A DNA stretch of 64,000 nt, taken from NCBI RefSeq assembly GCF_000696185.1, contig NZ_KK853997.1:2316578-2380577 (forward strand), written 5' to 3'. Positions within the stretch are counted from its first letter, which is position 1. Every line of letters starts with the position of its first letter. This DNA comes from Kitasatospora cheerisanensis KCTC 2395. GTDB lineage: Bacteria; Actinomycetota; Actinomycetes; Streptomycetales; Streptomycetaceae. This document shows positions 21,276 through 29,427 of the stretch, in pieces. The position numbers and the translations under genes are program-made. A model generated the notes under the pieces. That model searched no databases. It worked only from the letters and a program-made list of their open reading frames with translations, and was not told the origin of the DNA.

Positions 21276-22643
21276 TCAGCGCATGGTGTCGAGGATCTCC
21301 TGGACCATCTCCATGGTGGTGCCGGGGTGCAGGAAGGCGAAGCGGGCGACGGTCTCGCCGTCCCAGCCGGTGGGGGTGACGAAGCCGATCTGGTCGGCGA
21401 GCAGTCGGCGGGACCAGCGGTAGTAGTCGTCGTGGGTCCAGCCGGTGCGGCGGAAGCAGACCGCGGTCAGCTGCGGGTCGTGGAGCAGTTCGAGGTGCTC
21501 GGTGTCGCGGATCAGCTGCGCGGTGTCCCGGGCGAGGCGCAGGCCGGTCTCGATGGCGTCGGTGTAGGCCTGGACGCCGTGCACGGCGAGCGAGAACCAG
21601 AGCGGCAGGCCGCGGGCGCGCCGGGTGAGGTGGTAGGCGTAGTCGGTGGGGTTCCACTCGTCGCCCTCGGTGTGCAGGACGTCCAGGTAGCCGGCGTCCT
21701 GGGTGTGCACGGCGCGGGCCAGCCGCGGGTCGCGGTAGAGCAGCGCGGCGCAGTCGAACGGGGCGAACAGCCACTTGTGCGGGTCGACGACGAAGGAGTC
21801 GGCGTGCTCGATGCCGTTGTAGCGCTCGCGCACCGAGGGGGCGAACAGTCCGGCGCCGCCGTAGGCGCCGTCCACGTGGAACCACATCTCGCGCTCGCGG
21901 GCGACCTCGGCGATGCCGGCGAGGTCGTCGATGATGCCTTCGTTGGTGGTGCCGGCGGTGCCGACCACGGCGATCACGGTCTCGGGGTGCGGGTCGGCGG
22001 CGAGGGCGGCGCGCAGCGCGGCGCCGGTGAGGCGGCGGTCGACGGCGGGGACGGGGAAGGCCTCGACGCCGATGATGTTGAAGGTGTTCTTGACCGAGGA
22101 GTGCACCTGGTCGGCGACGGCGATCCGCAGCCGGGCCTCCGGCCCGACGCCCAGCCGGCGGCGGGCGGTGTCGCGGGCGACCACCAGCGCGGACAGGTTG
22201 CCGGCCGAGCCGCCGGAGACGAAGGTGCCGCCGGCCTCGGCGGGCAGGCCGGCCCGGTCCGCTATCAGCCGCAGCACCTGGTTCTCGGCGGCGATCGCGC
22301 CGGCCGCCTCCAGCCAGGAGATGCCCTGCAGGGAGGCGCAGGAGACCACCATGTCGAACAGCAGCGCGGCCTTGGTGGGGGCGCACGGGATGAAGGACAG
22401 GTAGCGCGGGCTGTCGGCGGAGATGACGGCCCGGGACAGCTCGTGGTCGTACAGCTTGAGCACGTCGGCGGCGTCGTTGCCGTGCTCGTTGAGGAGTCCG
22501 GCGAGGACCTCCCGCAGGTGCGCCCCGTCGCCGGGGTGGTCGAGCGGGACGGGGTCGTACTGCAGCCGTTCGCGCATGTAGTCGAAGACCAGGTCGACCA
22601 GCTCGTTGTCCGGCTTGTGCATGCGGTCGGGCGCTGCGTACAC
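21276..22643 (-). CDS. Group II PLP-dependent amino acid decarboxylase
   Basis: The 455-residue enzyme belongs to the aromatic-L-amino-acid/glutamate/diaminobutyrate decarboxylase group. Visible motifs are the substrate-side HPRYLSF-like DSPRYLSFIP, GTFVSGGSAGNLSALVVAR, the PLP-stacking His in VADQVHSSVKNTFNIIG, HVDGAYGG (PLP Asp), and the Schiff-base lysine in VVDPHKWLFAPFDCAALL. The GTG start has GAGGA upstream. An Lrp/AsnC gene lies just upstream on the same strand and is a plausible amino-acid-responsive regulator. The substrate (tyrosine, DOPA, tryptophan or other) cannot be read from the sequence. Confidence 0.92.
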   Translation of the reverse strand: MYAAPDRMHKPDNELVDLVFDYMRERLQYDPVPLDHPGDGAHLREVLAGLLNEHGNDAADVLKLYDHELSRAVISADSPRYLSFIPCAPTKAALLFDMVVSCASLQGISWLEAAGAIAAENQVLRLIADRAGLPAEAGGTFVSGGSAGNLSALVVARDTARRRLGVGPEARLRIAVADQVHSSVKNTFNIIGVEAFPVPAVDRRLTGAALRAALAADPHPETVIAVVGTAGTTNEGIIDDLAGIAEVAREREMWFHVDGAYGGAGLFAPSVRERYNGIEHADSFVVDPHKWLFAPFDCAALLYRDPRLARAVHTQDAGYLDVLHTEGDEWNPTDYAYHLTRRARGLPLWFSLAVHGVQAYTDAIETGLRLARDTAQLIRDTEHLELLHDPQLTAVCFRRTGWTHDDYYRWSRRLLADQIGFVTPTGWDGETVARFAFLHPGTTMEMVQEILDTMR

Positions 22644-22782
22644 GGGTGTCCTCTTCGCTGCGGTGCGGTGCGTGGGGGTCTTGATCAGCGTAGGCAGCGG
22701 GGCCGGGCGGGCGCGCGTCGGAACGGGGCCGGTCAGGGCCGGTTTCGAGCGTGTTCGGGGGGTGCGGCGCAGGAATCCTGCG

Positions 22783-23244
22783 TCAGATGAGCTGGGAGAG
22801 CACCACCGAGGACCGGCTGCGCTGGACGCCGGGCTCCTTGCGGATGCGTTCGATGACGGCTTCCAGGTGGCGGGTGTCGGCGGCCCGCAGGTGGACCAGG
22901 GCGTCGGGGTCGCCGGTGACCGTCCAGGCGGCGGCGACCTCGGGGAACTGGCGCAGCGAGGCGAGCAGTTCCTCGGGCGAGGTGCGGGGGCGGCAGTAGA
23001 CCTCGACGAACGCCTCGGTGCCCCAGCCGAGCAGGGCGGGGTCGAGCACGACGGTGAAGCCGCGGACGACGCCGCGCGCCCGCAGCCGGTCGATCCGGCG
23101 GCGGACGGCGGTGGCGGACAGGTTGGTGAGCAGTCCGATCTCGGCGTAGGAGGCGCGGCCGTCGCGGCTGAGGTGGTCGAGCAGCAGGCGGTCGGTGTCG
23201 TCGAGGGCCGCCCGGCCGAGGTCGGGCGGCCGGTGGGTGCTCAT
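22783..23244 (-). CDS. Lrp/AsnC-family transcriptional regulator
   Basis: The 153-residue protein has an N-terminal helix-turn-helix (LDDTDRLLLDHLSRDGRASYAEIGLLTNLSATAVRRRIDRL) and a C-terminal RAM ligand domain (FVEVYCRP, VTGDPDALVHLRAAD). It starts 139 bases upstream of the decarboxylase gene, on the same strand, and is likely to control it in response to an amino acid. The intervening bases hold no gene. Confidence 0.92.
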   Translation of the reverse strand: MSTHRPPDLGRAALDDTDRLLLDHLSRDGRASYAEIGLLTNLSATAVRRRIDRLRARGVVRGFTVVLDPALLGWGTEAFVEVYCRPRTSPEELLASLRQFPEVAAAWTVTGDPDALVHLRAADTRHLEAVIERIRKEPGVQRSRSSVVLSQLI

Positions 23245-23346
23245 GGCGGGGCTCCACGGGTGGTGCGGGTGAGGGTGTCGCGAGCCGCGGCCCCCGCACA
23301 GGGGCGGACTCTGCGGGGCCCATTCTCGCGGACGCCGGACGTGCGT

Positions 23347-24273
23347 TCAGTCCACCAGCAGGACGATCTTGCCGCGGGTGCGCCCTTCGGCGTTGAGGGC
23401 CTGGGCGGAGGCGGCCTGGCCGAGCGGGAAGGTGGAGGCGACCGGGACGGTGAGCAGTCCGTCCTCGGCGAGCCGGGCGACGGCGGCGAGGTCCTCGGGG
23501 TCGGGGCGGGTCCAGATGTAGTGGCCGCCGAACTCGGTGACCCGGTAGTCGACGGCGGAGGCGATCCGGGTGGGGTCCTTGGCCAGGGCGGTGGAGACGT
23601 CGAGGGCCTCGCCGCCGACCAGGTCGAGCACCGCGTCCACCCCGTCGGGGGCGAGGGCGCGGACGCGTTCGGCCAGGCCCTGGCCGTACTCGACGGGTTC
23701 GACGCCGAGGCCGCGCAGGTAGGTGTGGTTGTGCGGTCCGGCGGTGCCGATCACCCGGGCGCCGAGGGCGCCGGCGATCTGGACGGCGATCGAGCCGACG
23801 CCGCCGGCCGCGGCGTGGATCAGCACGCTCTCGCCGCGGCGCAGGTGCAGGGCGTTCACCAGGGCCTGCTGGGCGGTGAGCCCGGCGGTGGGCAGGCCGC
23901 CGGCCTCGGCCCAGGAGAGCGCGGCGGGTTTGCGGGCCAGGGTGCGGACGGGGGCGGCGACGAGTTCGGCGTAGGTGCCGTGCTCGATGACGTCCTTGCG
24001 GACGTAGCCGATCACCTCGTCGCCGGGCCGGAACTCGGTGACGGCGCCGCCGACGGCCTGCACCACGCCGGCCAGGTCGAAGCCCATGACCAGCGGGAAA
24101 TGCACGTCGAGGATGCCGTCGAGGTGCCCCTCGCGGATCTTCCAGTCGACGGGGTTGACGCCGACCGCCCGGGTGCGGACGAGGACGGAGTCGGGGCCGA
24201 CCTTGGGGTCCGGGAGCTCGGTGTACTCGACCACGTCGGGGCCGCCGTAGCGGTTGATCGCGATTGCCTTCAT
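23347..24273 (-). CDS. Zinc-free MDR-family NADP-dependent oxidoreductase (quinone oxidoreductase-like)
   Basis: From the ATG at 24271-24273 (GGAGGG just upstream) the protein has 308 residues. It has a GroES-like N-terminal domain (VGVNPVDWKIREG, GFDLAGVV) and a Rossmann domain with HAAAGGVGSIAVQIAGALGARVIGTAG, the NADPH-binding AxxGxxG of the quinone reductase branch. Cysteine zinc ligands are missing. It likely reduces quinones or enones. The gene stands alone and is divergent from nadA. Confidence 0.9.
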   Translation of the reverse strand: MKAIAINRYGGPDVVEYTELPDPKVGPDSVLVRTRAVGVNPVDWKIREGHLDGILDVHFPLVMGFDLAGVVQAVGGAVTEFRPGDEVIGYVRKDVIEHGTYAELVAAPVRTLARKPAALSWAEAGGLPTAGLTAQQALVNALHLRRGESVLIHAAAGGVGSIAVQIAGALGARVIGTAGPHNHTYLRGLGVEPVEYGQGLAERVRALAPDGVDAVLDLVGGEALDVSTALAKDPTRIASAVDYRVTEFGGHYIWTRPDPEDLAAVARLAEDGLLTVPVASTFPLGQAASAQALNAEGRTRGKIVLLVD

Positions 24274-24362
24274 GCCCTCCAGCCAACCCGGGGCACGGCC
24301 GGTTCTCGCGCCGGAAGCATCCATCCTGGTGAGCGGTTCTCGTCACATCGACAGGATGGCCA

Positions 24363-24420
24363 TCGTCAGGCTGACGACAACCGGTTATCATAGATAGCGT
24401 CAGATAGACGAGAAGGCTGG
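24363..24420. promoter_or_regulatory. Candidate control region upstream of nadA
   Basis: A perfect palindrome TCGTCAG-G-CTGACGA (24363-24377) is followed by an AT-rich stretch (TTATCATAGATAG, 24385-24397) and by two direct copies of AGATAG ten bases apart (24392 and 24402). It lies in the 185-base gap between nadA and the divergent oxidoreductase. A dedicated regulator site for NAD synthesis is an inference. Confidence 0.4.
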
Positions 24421-24458
24421 TCGGGAACGATCCGGCCGCATCAGGAGGGCAGCCGCCC

Positions 24459-25640
24459 GTGACCACCACCACCGAGACGTACGGCGTCGACCCCACTCCC
24501 TCGCCGCTCGCCCTGCTGCTGCTCGGCCGCGAGGCCGACCCGAACAGCGAGCGCGGCGTGGAGTGCCCCGGCGACCTGCCCGCCGCCTCCGACCCGGACC
24601 TGGTGGCGCGCGCCCGCGCCGCCAAGGAGAAGCTCGGCGACCGGGTCTTCATCCTGGGCCACCACTACCAGCGCGACGAGGTCATCGAGTTCGCCGACGT
24701 CACCGGCGACTCCTTCAAGCTGGCCCGCGACGCCGCGGCCCGCCCGGAGGCCGAGTACATCGTCTTCTGCGGCGTGCACTTCATGGCCGAGTCCGCCGAC
24801 ATCCTCACCTCCGAGCGCCAGCAGGTCGTCCTGCCGGACCTCGCCGCGGGCTGCTCGATGGCCGACATGGCCACCGCCGAGCAGGTCGCCGAGTGCTGGG
24901 ACGTGCTGACCGACGCGGGCGTCGCGGACGTCACCGTGCCGGTGTCGTACATGAACTCCTCCGCCGACATCAAGGCCTTCACCGGCAAGCACGGCGGCAC
25001 CATCTGCACCTCCTCCAACGCCAAGCGGGCGCTGGAGTGGGCCTTCGAGCAGGGCCAGAAGGTGCTGTTCCTGCCGGACCAGCACCTGGGCCGCAACACC
25101 GCGGTGCTGGAGATGGGCTTCGCGCTGGAGGACTGCGTCCTCTACAACCCGCACAAGCCGAACGGCGGCCTGACCGCCGAGCAGCTGCGGGACGCGAAGA
25201 TGATCCTGTGGCGCGGCCACTGCTCGGTGCACGGCCGGTTCAACCTGGACTCGGTCAACGAGGTGCGCGAGCGGATCCCCGGCGTGAACGTGCTGGTGCA
25301 CCCGGAGTGCCGCCACGAGGTGGTCACCGCCGCCGACCAGGTCGGCTCGACCGAGTACATCATCAAGGCGCTGGACGCCGCCGAGCCCGGCTCCAAGTGG
25401 GCCATCGGCACCGAGCTGAACCTGGTCCGCCGGCTCGCCAAGGCGCACCCGGACAAGGAGGTCGTCTTCCTCGACCGCACGGTGTGCTTCTGCTCCACCA
25501 TGAACCGGATCGACCTGCCGCACCTGGTGTGGGCGCTGGAGTCGCTCGCCGAGGGCCGGGTCCCGAACGTGATCACGGTGGACGCCGAGACCGAGAAGTA
25601 CGCCAAGGCCGCGCTCGACCGCATGCTGGCCCTGCCGTAA
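24459..25640 (+). CDS. nadA: Quinolinate synthase
   Basis: NadA condenses iminoaspartate with dihydroxyacetone phosphate to quinolinate, using a [4Fe-4S] cluster, in de novo NAD synthesis. The 393-residue protein shows LGHHYQRDEVIEFADVTGDS, the three cluster cysteines in IVFCGVHFMAES, VHPECRHEV and CFCSTMNR, and WAIGTELNLVRRL. The GTG start at 24459 follows AGGAGGGC. nadB and nadC are not in the immediate downstream part of the window; a strong hairpin ends the transcript here. Confidence 0.97.
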   Translation: MTTTTETYGVDPTPSPLALLLLGREADPNSERGVECPGDLPAASDPDLVARARAAKEKLGDRVFILGHHYQRDEVIEFADVTGDSFKLARDAAARPEAEYIVFCGVHFMAESADILTSERQQVVLPDLAAGCSMADMATAEQVAECWDVLTDAGVADVTVPVSYMNSSADIKAFTGKHGGTICTSSNAKRALEWAFEQGQKVLFLPDQHLGRNTAVLEMGFALEDCVLYNPHKPNGGLTAEQLRDAKMILWRGHCSVHGRFNLDSVNEVRERIPGVNVLVHPECRHEVVTAADQVGSTEYIIKALDAAEPGSKWAIGTELNLVRRLAKAHPDKEVVFLDRTVCFCSTMNRIDLPHLVWALESLAEGRVPNVITVDAETEKYAKAALDRMLALP

Positions 25641-25666
25641 CGATTCGCCGCCCGGCCGCGGGCACG

Positions 25667-25704
25667 CGAGAGGGCGGGCACCCCACGGGGTGCCCGCCCT
25701 CTCG
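25667..25704. terminator. Bidirectional terminator between nadA and pspAA
   Basis: An 18-base inverted repeat (25667-25684 with 25687-25704) with a tight loop lies between the converging genes. Confidence 0.85.
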
Positions 25705-25722
25705 TCACGAACGGCGCCCGAA

Positions 25723-26016
25723 CTACTCCGGGATGCCCGGGATCAGGCCGTCGCCCTCGTCGCGCAGCAGCTCGCGGACCTGGTCCAGGGACGCCTCGGC
25801 GTCCGGCAGGATCAGGTCGGACGGCTCCAGCGACTCCGGCGGCAGCGGCGTGCCGACCTCCCGGACGGCCGACAGCAGGTTGCCGAGAGCCGCCTTGAAG
25901 GCCGCCTCGTCGCCCGCCTCGACGGCCTGGAGCAGATCGTCGTCCAGCTGGTTCAGCCGGTTCAGGTCGCCCTCGGCGACCTCGAACTGCCCCTCACCCA
26001 AGACCCGCATGATCAT
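25723..26016 (-). CDS. pspAA: PspA-associated protein PspAA
   Basis: The 97-residue protein matches the PspAA domain found beside pspA in actinobacteria and archaea: MIMRVLGEGQFEV at the start, NRLNQLDDDLLQAVEAGDE in the middle and an acidic C-terminus ending GLIPGIPE. It begins 27 bases after the pspA stop and is expected to be co-transcribed. It likely helps PspA in envelope stress handling; its mechanism is not known. Confidence 0.88.
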   Translation of the reverse strand: MIMRVLGEGQFEVAEGDLNRLNQLDDDLLQAVEAGDEAAFKAALGNLLSAVREVGTPLPPESLEPSDLILPDAEASLDQVRELLRDEGDGLIPGIPE

Positions 26017-26043
26017 GCTGGTACGTCTCCCCTGCTCCCGGGC

Positions 26044-26832
26044 TTACTTCTGGTAGTTGATGGTGGGCGGCGGGGTGTCGTTCTTCCCCTGCTCGATCGC
26101 CTGCGGCTGGGAGGCGGGGGTGCCGCCGGTCAGCTCGGCCTTCATCCGGGCCAGCTCCAGCTCGACGTCGCTGCCGCCGGCCACCCGCTCCAGCTCGGCC
26201 TCGATGTCGTCCTTGCGGCCCAGGCCGCTGGCGTCGTCGAGCGCGCCGGAGGCCAGCAGCTCGTCGATCGCGCCCGCGCGGGCCTGCATCTGCGCGGTCT
26301 TGTCCTCGGCCCGCTGGATCGCCAGGCCCACGTCGCCCATCTCCTCCGAGATGCCGGAGAAGGACTCGGCGATCCGGGTCTGCGCCTGGGCGGCGGTGTA
26401 GGTGGCCTTGATGGTCTCCTTCTTGGTGCGGAAGGCGTCCACCTTGGCCTGGAGGCGCTGGGAGGCGAGCGTGAGCTTCTCCTCCTCGGCCTGCAGGGCC
26501 TGGTACTGCGTCTCCAGGTCGGTGATCTGGGACTGCAGGTTGGCCTTGCGGCTGAGCGCCTCGCGCGCCAGGTCCTCGCGGCCGAGCGACAGCGCCTTGC
26601 GGCCCTGGTCCTCGTACTTCGAGGACTGCTGCTGCAGCTGGGTCAGCTGGAGCTCCAGGCGCTTGCGGGAGGTGGCCACGTCGGCGACGCCCCTGCGCAC
26701 CTTCTGCAGCAGTTCCAGCTGCTTCTGGTAGGAGTAGTCGAGCGTTTCGCGCGGGTCCTCCGCCCGGTCCAAGGCCTTGTTCGCCTTGGAGCGGAAGATC
26801 AGCCCCATACGCTTCATGATTCCGTCGCTCAT
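26044..26832 (-). CDS. pspA: PspA/IM30 (ESCRT-III-like) envelope stress protein
   Basis: The 262-residue protein is almost entirely helical coiled coil with the PspA signature RMGLIFRSKANKALDRAEDPRETLDYSYQKQLELLQKVRRGVADVATSRKRLE. It binds damaged cytoplasmic membrane and forms ESCRT-III-like assemblies. A Gln/Pro-rich tail follows the helical part. PspAA follows in the same operon. No PspF-type activator is present, as expected for actinobacteria. Confidence 0.94.
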   Translation of the reverse strand: MSDGIMKRMGLIFRSKANKALDRAEDPRETLDYSYQKQLELLQKVRRGVADVATSRKRLELQLTQLQQQSSKYEDQGRKALSLGREDLAREALSRKANLQSQITDLETQYQALQAEEEKLTLASQRLQAKVDAFRTKKETIKATYTAAQAQTRIAESFSGISEEMGDVGLAIQRAEDKTAQMQARAGAIDELLASGALDDASGLGRKDDIEAELERVAGGSDVELELARMKAELTGGTPASQPQAIEQGKNDTPPPTINYQK

Positions 26833-27036
26833 GGGCCTCGATAGCCCCCTTCTTCGGGCCTGGGTTTGCGTCTCGTGACAGGTCGAGTGTATGCGCGACG
26901 GGCTCCCCGGCGCAGTCCACCGGCCAGCAACAATGCTGCTACAGCGGGCGGCCGTTCGGCATCGTCCTCACGATCGATATCGGTTCGCGTCCGGGGCCGG
27001 GCCGGAAAGCGGCCGGTCAACCCGTACGCTGGGAGT

Positions 27037-27636
27037 GTGTTTCGACGCCGCTCTGATGAATCCGCTGCCGCCTCCACCGTCACCATGACGAAGGAGGACG
27101 AGAAGCTGCCCCGCGACCCGCAGGCCCCCAAGGGCCGGCCCACGCCCAAGCGCAGTGAGGCCGAGGCCAACCGGAAGACCCGGGTCTCCGTCCCCAAGGA
27201 CCGCAAGGAGGCCGCCAAGCAGGCCCGCGAGCGGATGCGGGTCGAGCGCGAGAAGCAGCGCACCGCGCTGCTGGAGGGCGACGAGCGCGCCCTGCCGGCG
27301 CGCGACAAGGGCCCGGTGCGCCGCTACGTCCGCGACTTCATCGACTCCCGCTGGGCCGCGGCCGAGTTCTTCCTGCCGTACGCCGTCGTGGTGCTGGTGC
27401 TCTCCATCACCAAGATCGGCTACCTGCAGCTGCTGTCCACGCTGCTGTTCATGGTCTTCTTCGTGGTCGTCATCCTCGACTTCGTCCGGATCGGCTTCAC
27501 GCTGCGCAAGGGCCTCGCCGAGCGCTTCCCGAACGAGAACACCCGCGGCGCCGTGATGTACGGCCTGATGCGCACCCTGCAGATGCGCCGGCTGCGGCTG
27601 CCCAAGCCGATGGTCAAGCGGGGCGAGCGGCCCTGA
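27037..27636 (+). CDS. DUF3043 membrane protein
   Basis: The GTG at 27037 gives 199 residues beginning VFRRRSDE, the usual DUF3043 start; an upstream in-frame ATG at 26866 lacks support. A charged N-terminal half (KGRPTPKRSEAEANRKTR, KDRKEAAKQARERMRVEREKQR) is followed by two membrane helices (about 118-136 and 141-160) and a basic cytosolic tail. A TACGCT hexamer ends seven bases before the GTG, so a leaderless transcript is likely. Function unknown. It is divergent from pspA and its stop overlaps the following methyltransferase frame. Confidence 0.9.
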   Translation: MFRRRSDESAAASTVTMTKEDEKLPRDPQAPKGRPTPKRSEAEANRKTRVSVPKDRKEAAKQARERMRVEREKQRTALLEGDERALPARDKGPVRRYVRDFIDSRWAAAEFFLPYAVVVLVLSITKIGYLQLLSTLLFMVFFVVVILDFVRIGFTLRKGLAERFPNENTRGAVMYGLMRTLQMRRLRLPKPMVKRGERP

Positions 27637-28538
27637 CCGCGGAAGCCGTTCCGCCGTACTGGGCCCCGCCGGCGCAGCAGCCGGTCGGGGCCTTCGGCAC
27701 GCCGGGCATCCCCGCCCAGTACGGGACCGGGGCGCCGCGCGGCCGGCACGGCCGGCTGCCGGCCCGTGGCGGGCCGTACCACAGCGGGGCCGGCGAGTGG
27801 CTGGAGCGGCACGGCGGGCTGCACAACCTGGTCCGCCAGGAACTGGTGACCCGTCAGCTCGCCGAGCAGCTCACCCGCGGCACCGCGCTGCGGGTGCTGG
27901 ACGTCGGCTGCGCCGAGGGCACCCAGGCGCTGCGGCTGGCCCGCGCCGGGCACTTCGTCACCGGCATCGACCCGGACCCGAACATCCTCGCCGTCGCGCA
28001 CCAGGCGCTGGCCGCCGAGCCGCCCGAGGTCCGCGAGCGGGTCCAACTGCTCACCGGCGACGGCCACCAGGTCGGCCGCTGGTTCGGGCCGCGCAGCTTC
28101 GACCTGGTGCTCTGCCACGGCACCCTGATGTACCTGCCCGACCCGGACCCGATGCTCGCCTCGGTGGCCCGCATCCTGGCGCCCGGCGGGCTGCTCTCGC
28201 TGCTGGTCCGCAACGGCGACGCGCTGGCCATGCGGGCCGGGCTGACCGGCGACTGGCGGGCCTGCCAGGAAGCCTTCGACACCACCCGCTACACCAACCG
28301 CCTCGGCCTGCCCGCCCGCGCCGACCGGCTCGCCGAACTCTCCACCACGCTCGCCGAGTTCGCCGTCCCGGTGCGCCGCTGGTACGGGGTGCGGGTGTTC
28401 ACCGACACCATGCCGGACGAGGCCGCCCCGGTGGACGGCCGCCAGCTCGGCCAGCTGCTGGACGCCGAGGAACGGGCCGGCAAGCAGGACCCGTACCGGC
28501 ACGTCGCGGCGCTGCTGCACGTGGTCGGGATGAAGTGA
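27633..28538 (+). CDS. Class I SAM-dependent methyltransferase (likely CTG start)
   Basis: A Rossmann-type methyltransferase with motif I LDVGCAEGTQALRLA, GIDPDPN, and post-motif DLVLCHGTLMYLPDPDPML. The first ATG/GTG in frame is 27846, which leaves only five residues of the usual N-terminal helix and ignores about 70 upstream codons with full coding bias (PYHSGAGEWLERHGGLHNLVRQEL). No ATG, GTG or TTG occurs in that stretch, but CTG at 27633 overlaps the DUF3043 stop as CTGA, like the common ATGA/GTGA couplings. The extended form has 301 residues. A lost start through a sequence error is the alternative. Substrate unknown. Confidence 0.78.
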   Translation: MTAEAVPPYWAPPAQQPVGAFGTPGIPAQYGTGAPRGRHGRLPARGGPYHSGAGEWLERHGGLHNLVRQELVTRQLAEQLTRGTALRVLDVGCAEGTQALRLARAGHFVTGIDPDPNILAVAHQALAAEPPEVRERVQLLTGDGHQVGRWFGPRSFDLVLCHGTLMYLPDPDPMLASVARILAPGGLLSLLVRNGDALAMRAGLTGDWRACQEAFDTTRYTNRLGLPARADRLAELSTTLAEFAVPVRRWYGVRVFTDTMPDEAAPVDGRQLGQLLDAEERAGKQDPYRHVAALLHVVGMK

Positions 28539-28562
28539 TTGTGACGGGGGCCTGACGGCCGG

Positions 28563-28763
28563 TCAGCCCTCGTGCAGGCTCATCGGGTAGATGTCGCGGC
28601 CGTCCTCGACCAGCACCACGCGGTCGACGCCGTCGTCCAGCAGCGTCTTCCACTCCTCGCCGATCCAGGACTCGGCGTCGCCCTGGCTGGAGAACTCCTC
28701 GGCGCCGCCGTCCTGGGCCACCACGGCGCCGTCGCTCTTCTCGTACCGCCAGGTCCACACCAT
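28563..28763 (-). CDS. Small conserved-looking protein of unknown function
   Basis: The ATG at 28761-28763 gives 66 residues starting MVWTWRYEKSDGAVV and ending DIYPMSLHEG. It is acidic, rich in Trp at the N-terminus, with no signal or membrane segment. Third-position G/C bias supports coding. It is divergent from cobU and converges with the methyltransferase gene 24 bases away. No function is recognised. Confidence 0.7.
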   Translation of the reverse strand: MVWTWRYEKSDGAVVAQDGGAEEFSSQGDAESWIGEEWKTLLDDGVDRVVLVEDGRDIYPMSLHEG

Positions 28764-28855
28764 GCCGGGCTCCTCCGGGTCAACGCTGCTGAAGGGTTGC
28801 GACAGTAGCGTGCCCACCTGGGATGCGGGCATGCGCCGTCCGGCAGGATGATCGC

Positions 28856-29416
28856 ATGGCCCTCCCCCGCACCCTGCTGCTCGGCGGCGCCCGCTCGGGC
28901 AAGTCCACCCGCGCCGAGCAGCTGCTCGCCGACCGTCCCGACGTCCTGTACGTCGCCACCTCCGGCACCCGCGACGGCGACGCCGACTGGGCGCACCGCG
29001 TCGACCTGCACCGGGCCCGGCGGCCCGCCGGCTGGCGCACCGCGGAGACCTGCGAACTGGAGGCCGTGCTGGCCGACGACTCCGACCCCGCGCCGGTGCT
29101 GATCGACTGCCTGGCGCTGTGGCTGACCGCCGTCATGGACGAGCACCGGGCCTGGGACGACGAGCGGTGGGCGGACGGCGGACGGGAGGCCGTCGAGGCG
29201 CGCTGCGCGGCACTGGCCGCCGCCTGGGCCGGCACCCGGCGGACGGCCGTCGCGGTCAGCAACGAGGTGGGCATGGGCGTGGTCCCCGCCACCGCCTCCG
29301 GACGGCGCTTCCGGGACACCCTCGGGCGGCTCAACATGGCCGTCGCCGAGGCCTCCGAACAGGTGCTGCTGGTGGTCGCCGGACAGGTGCTGACCATCAA
29401 AGCGAGGGCCGTGTAG
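28856..29416 (+). CDS. cobU: Adenosylcobinamide kinase / adenosylcobinamide-phosphate guanylyltransferase
   Basis: The 186-residue bifunctional enzyme activates adenosylcobinamide for nucleotide loop assembly in cobalamin synthesis. The P-loop GGARSGKS (residues 8-15), the kinase-site segment YVATSGTRDGDADWAHRVDLHRARRP, and VLIDCLALWLT and VAVSNEVGMGVVPA are all present. The ATG at 28856 was chosen; a longer frame begins at 28823 without a better site. cobT follows 11 bases later. No cobalamin riboswitch was recognised upstream. Confidence 0.95.
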   Translation: MALPRTLLLGGARSGKSTRAEQLLADRPDVLYVATSGTRDGDADWAHRVDLHRARRPAGWRTAETCELEAVLADDSDPAPVLIDCLALWLTAVMDEHRAWDDERWADGGREAVEARCAALAAAWAGTRRTAVAVSNEVGMGVVPATASGRRFRDTLGRLNMAVAEASEQVLLVVAGQVLTIKARAV

Positions 29417-29427
29417 ATTGCCGAGCG

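Noticed and set aside
28539..28860. Cobalamin riboswitch before cobU
   Set aside because: No B12-box-like sequence or space for it; the gap holds a small gene and a short leader.
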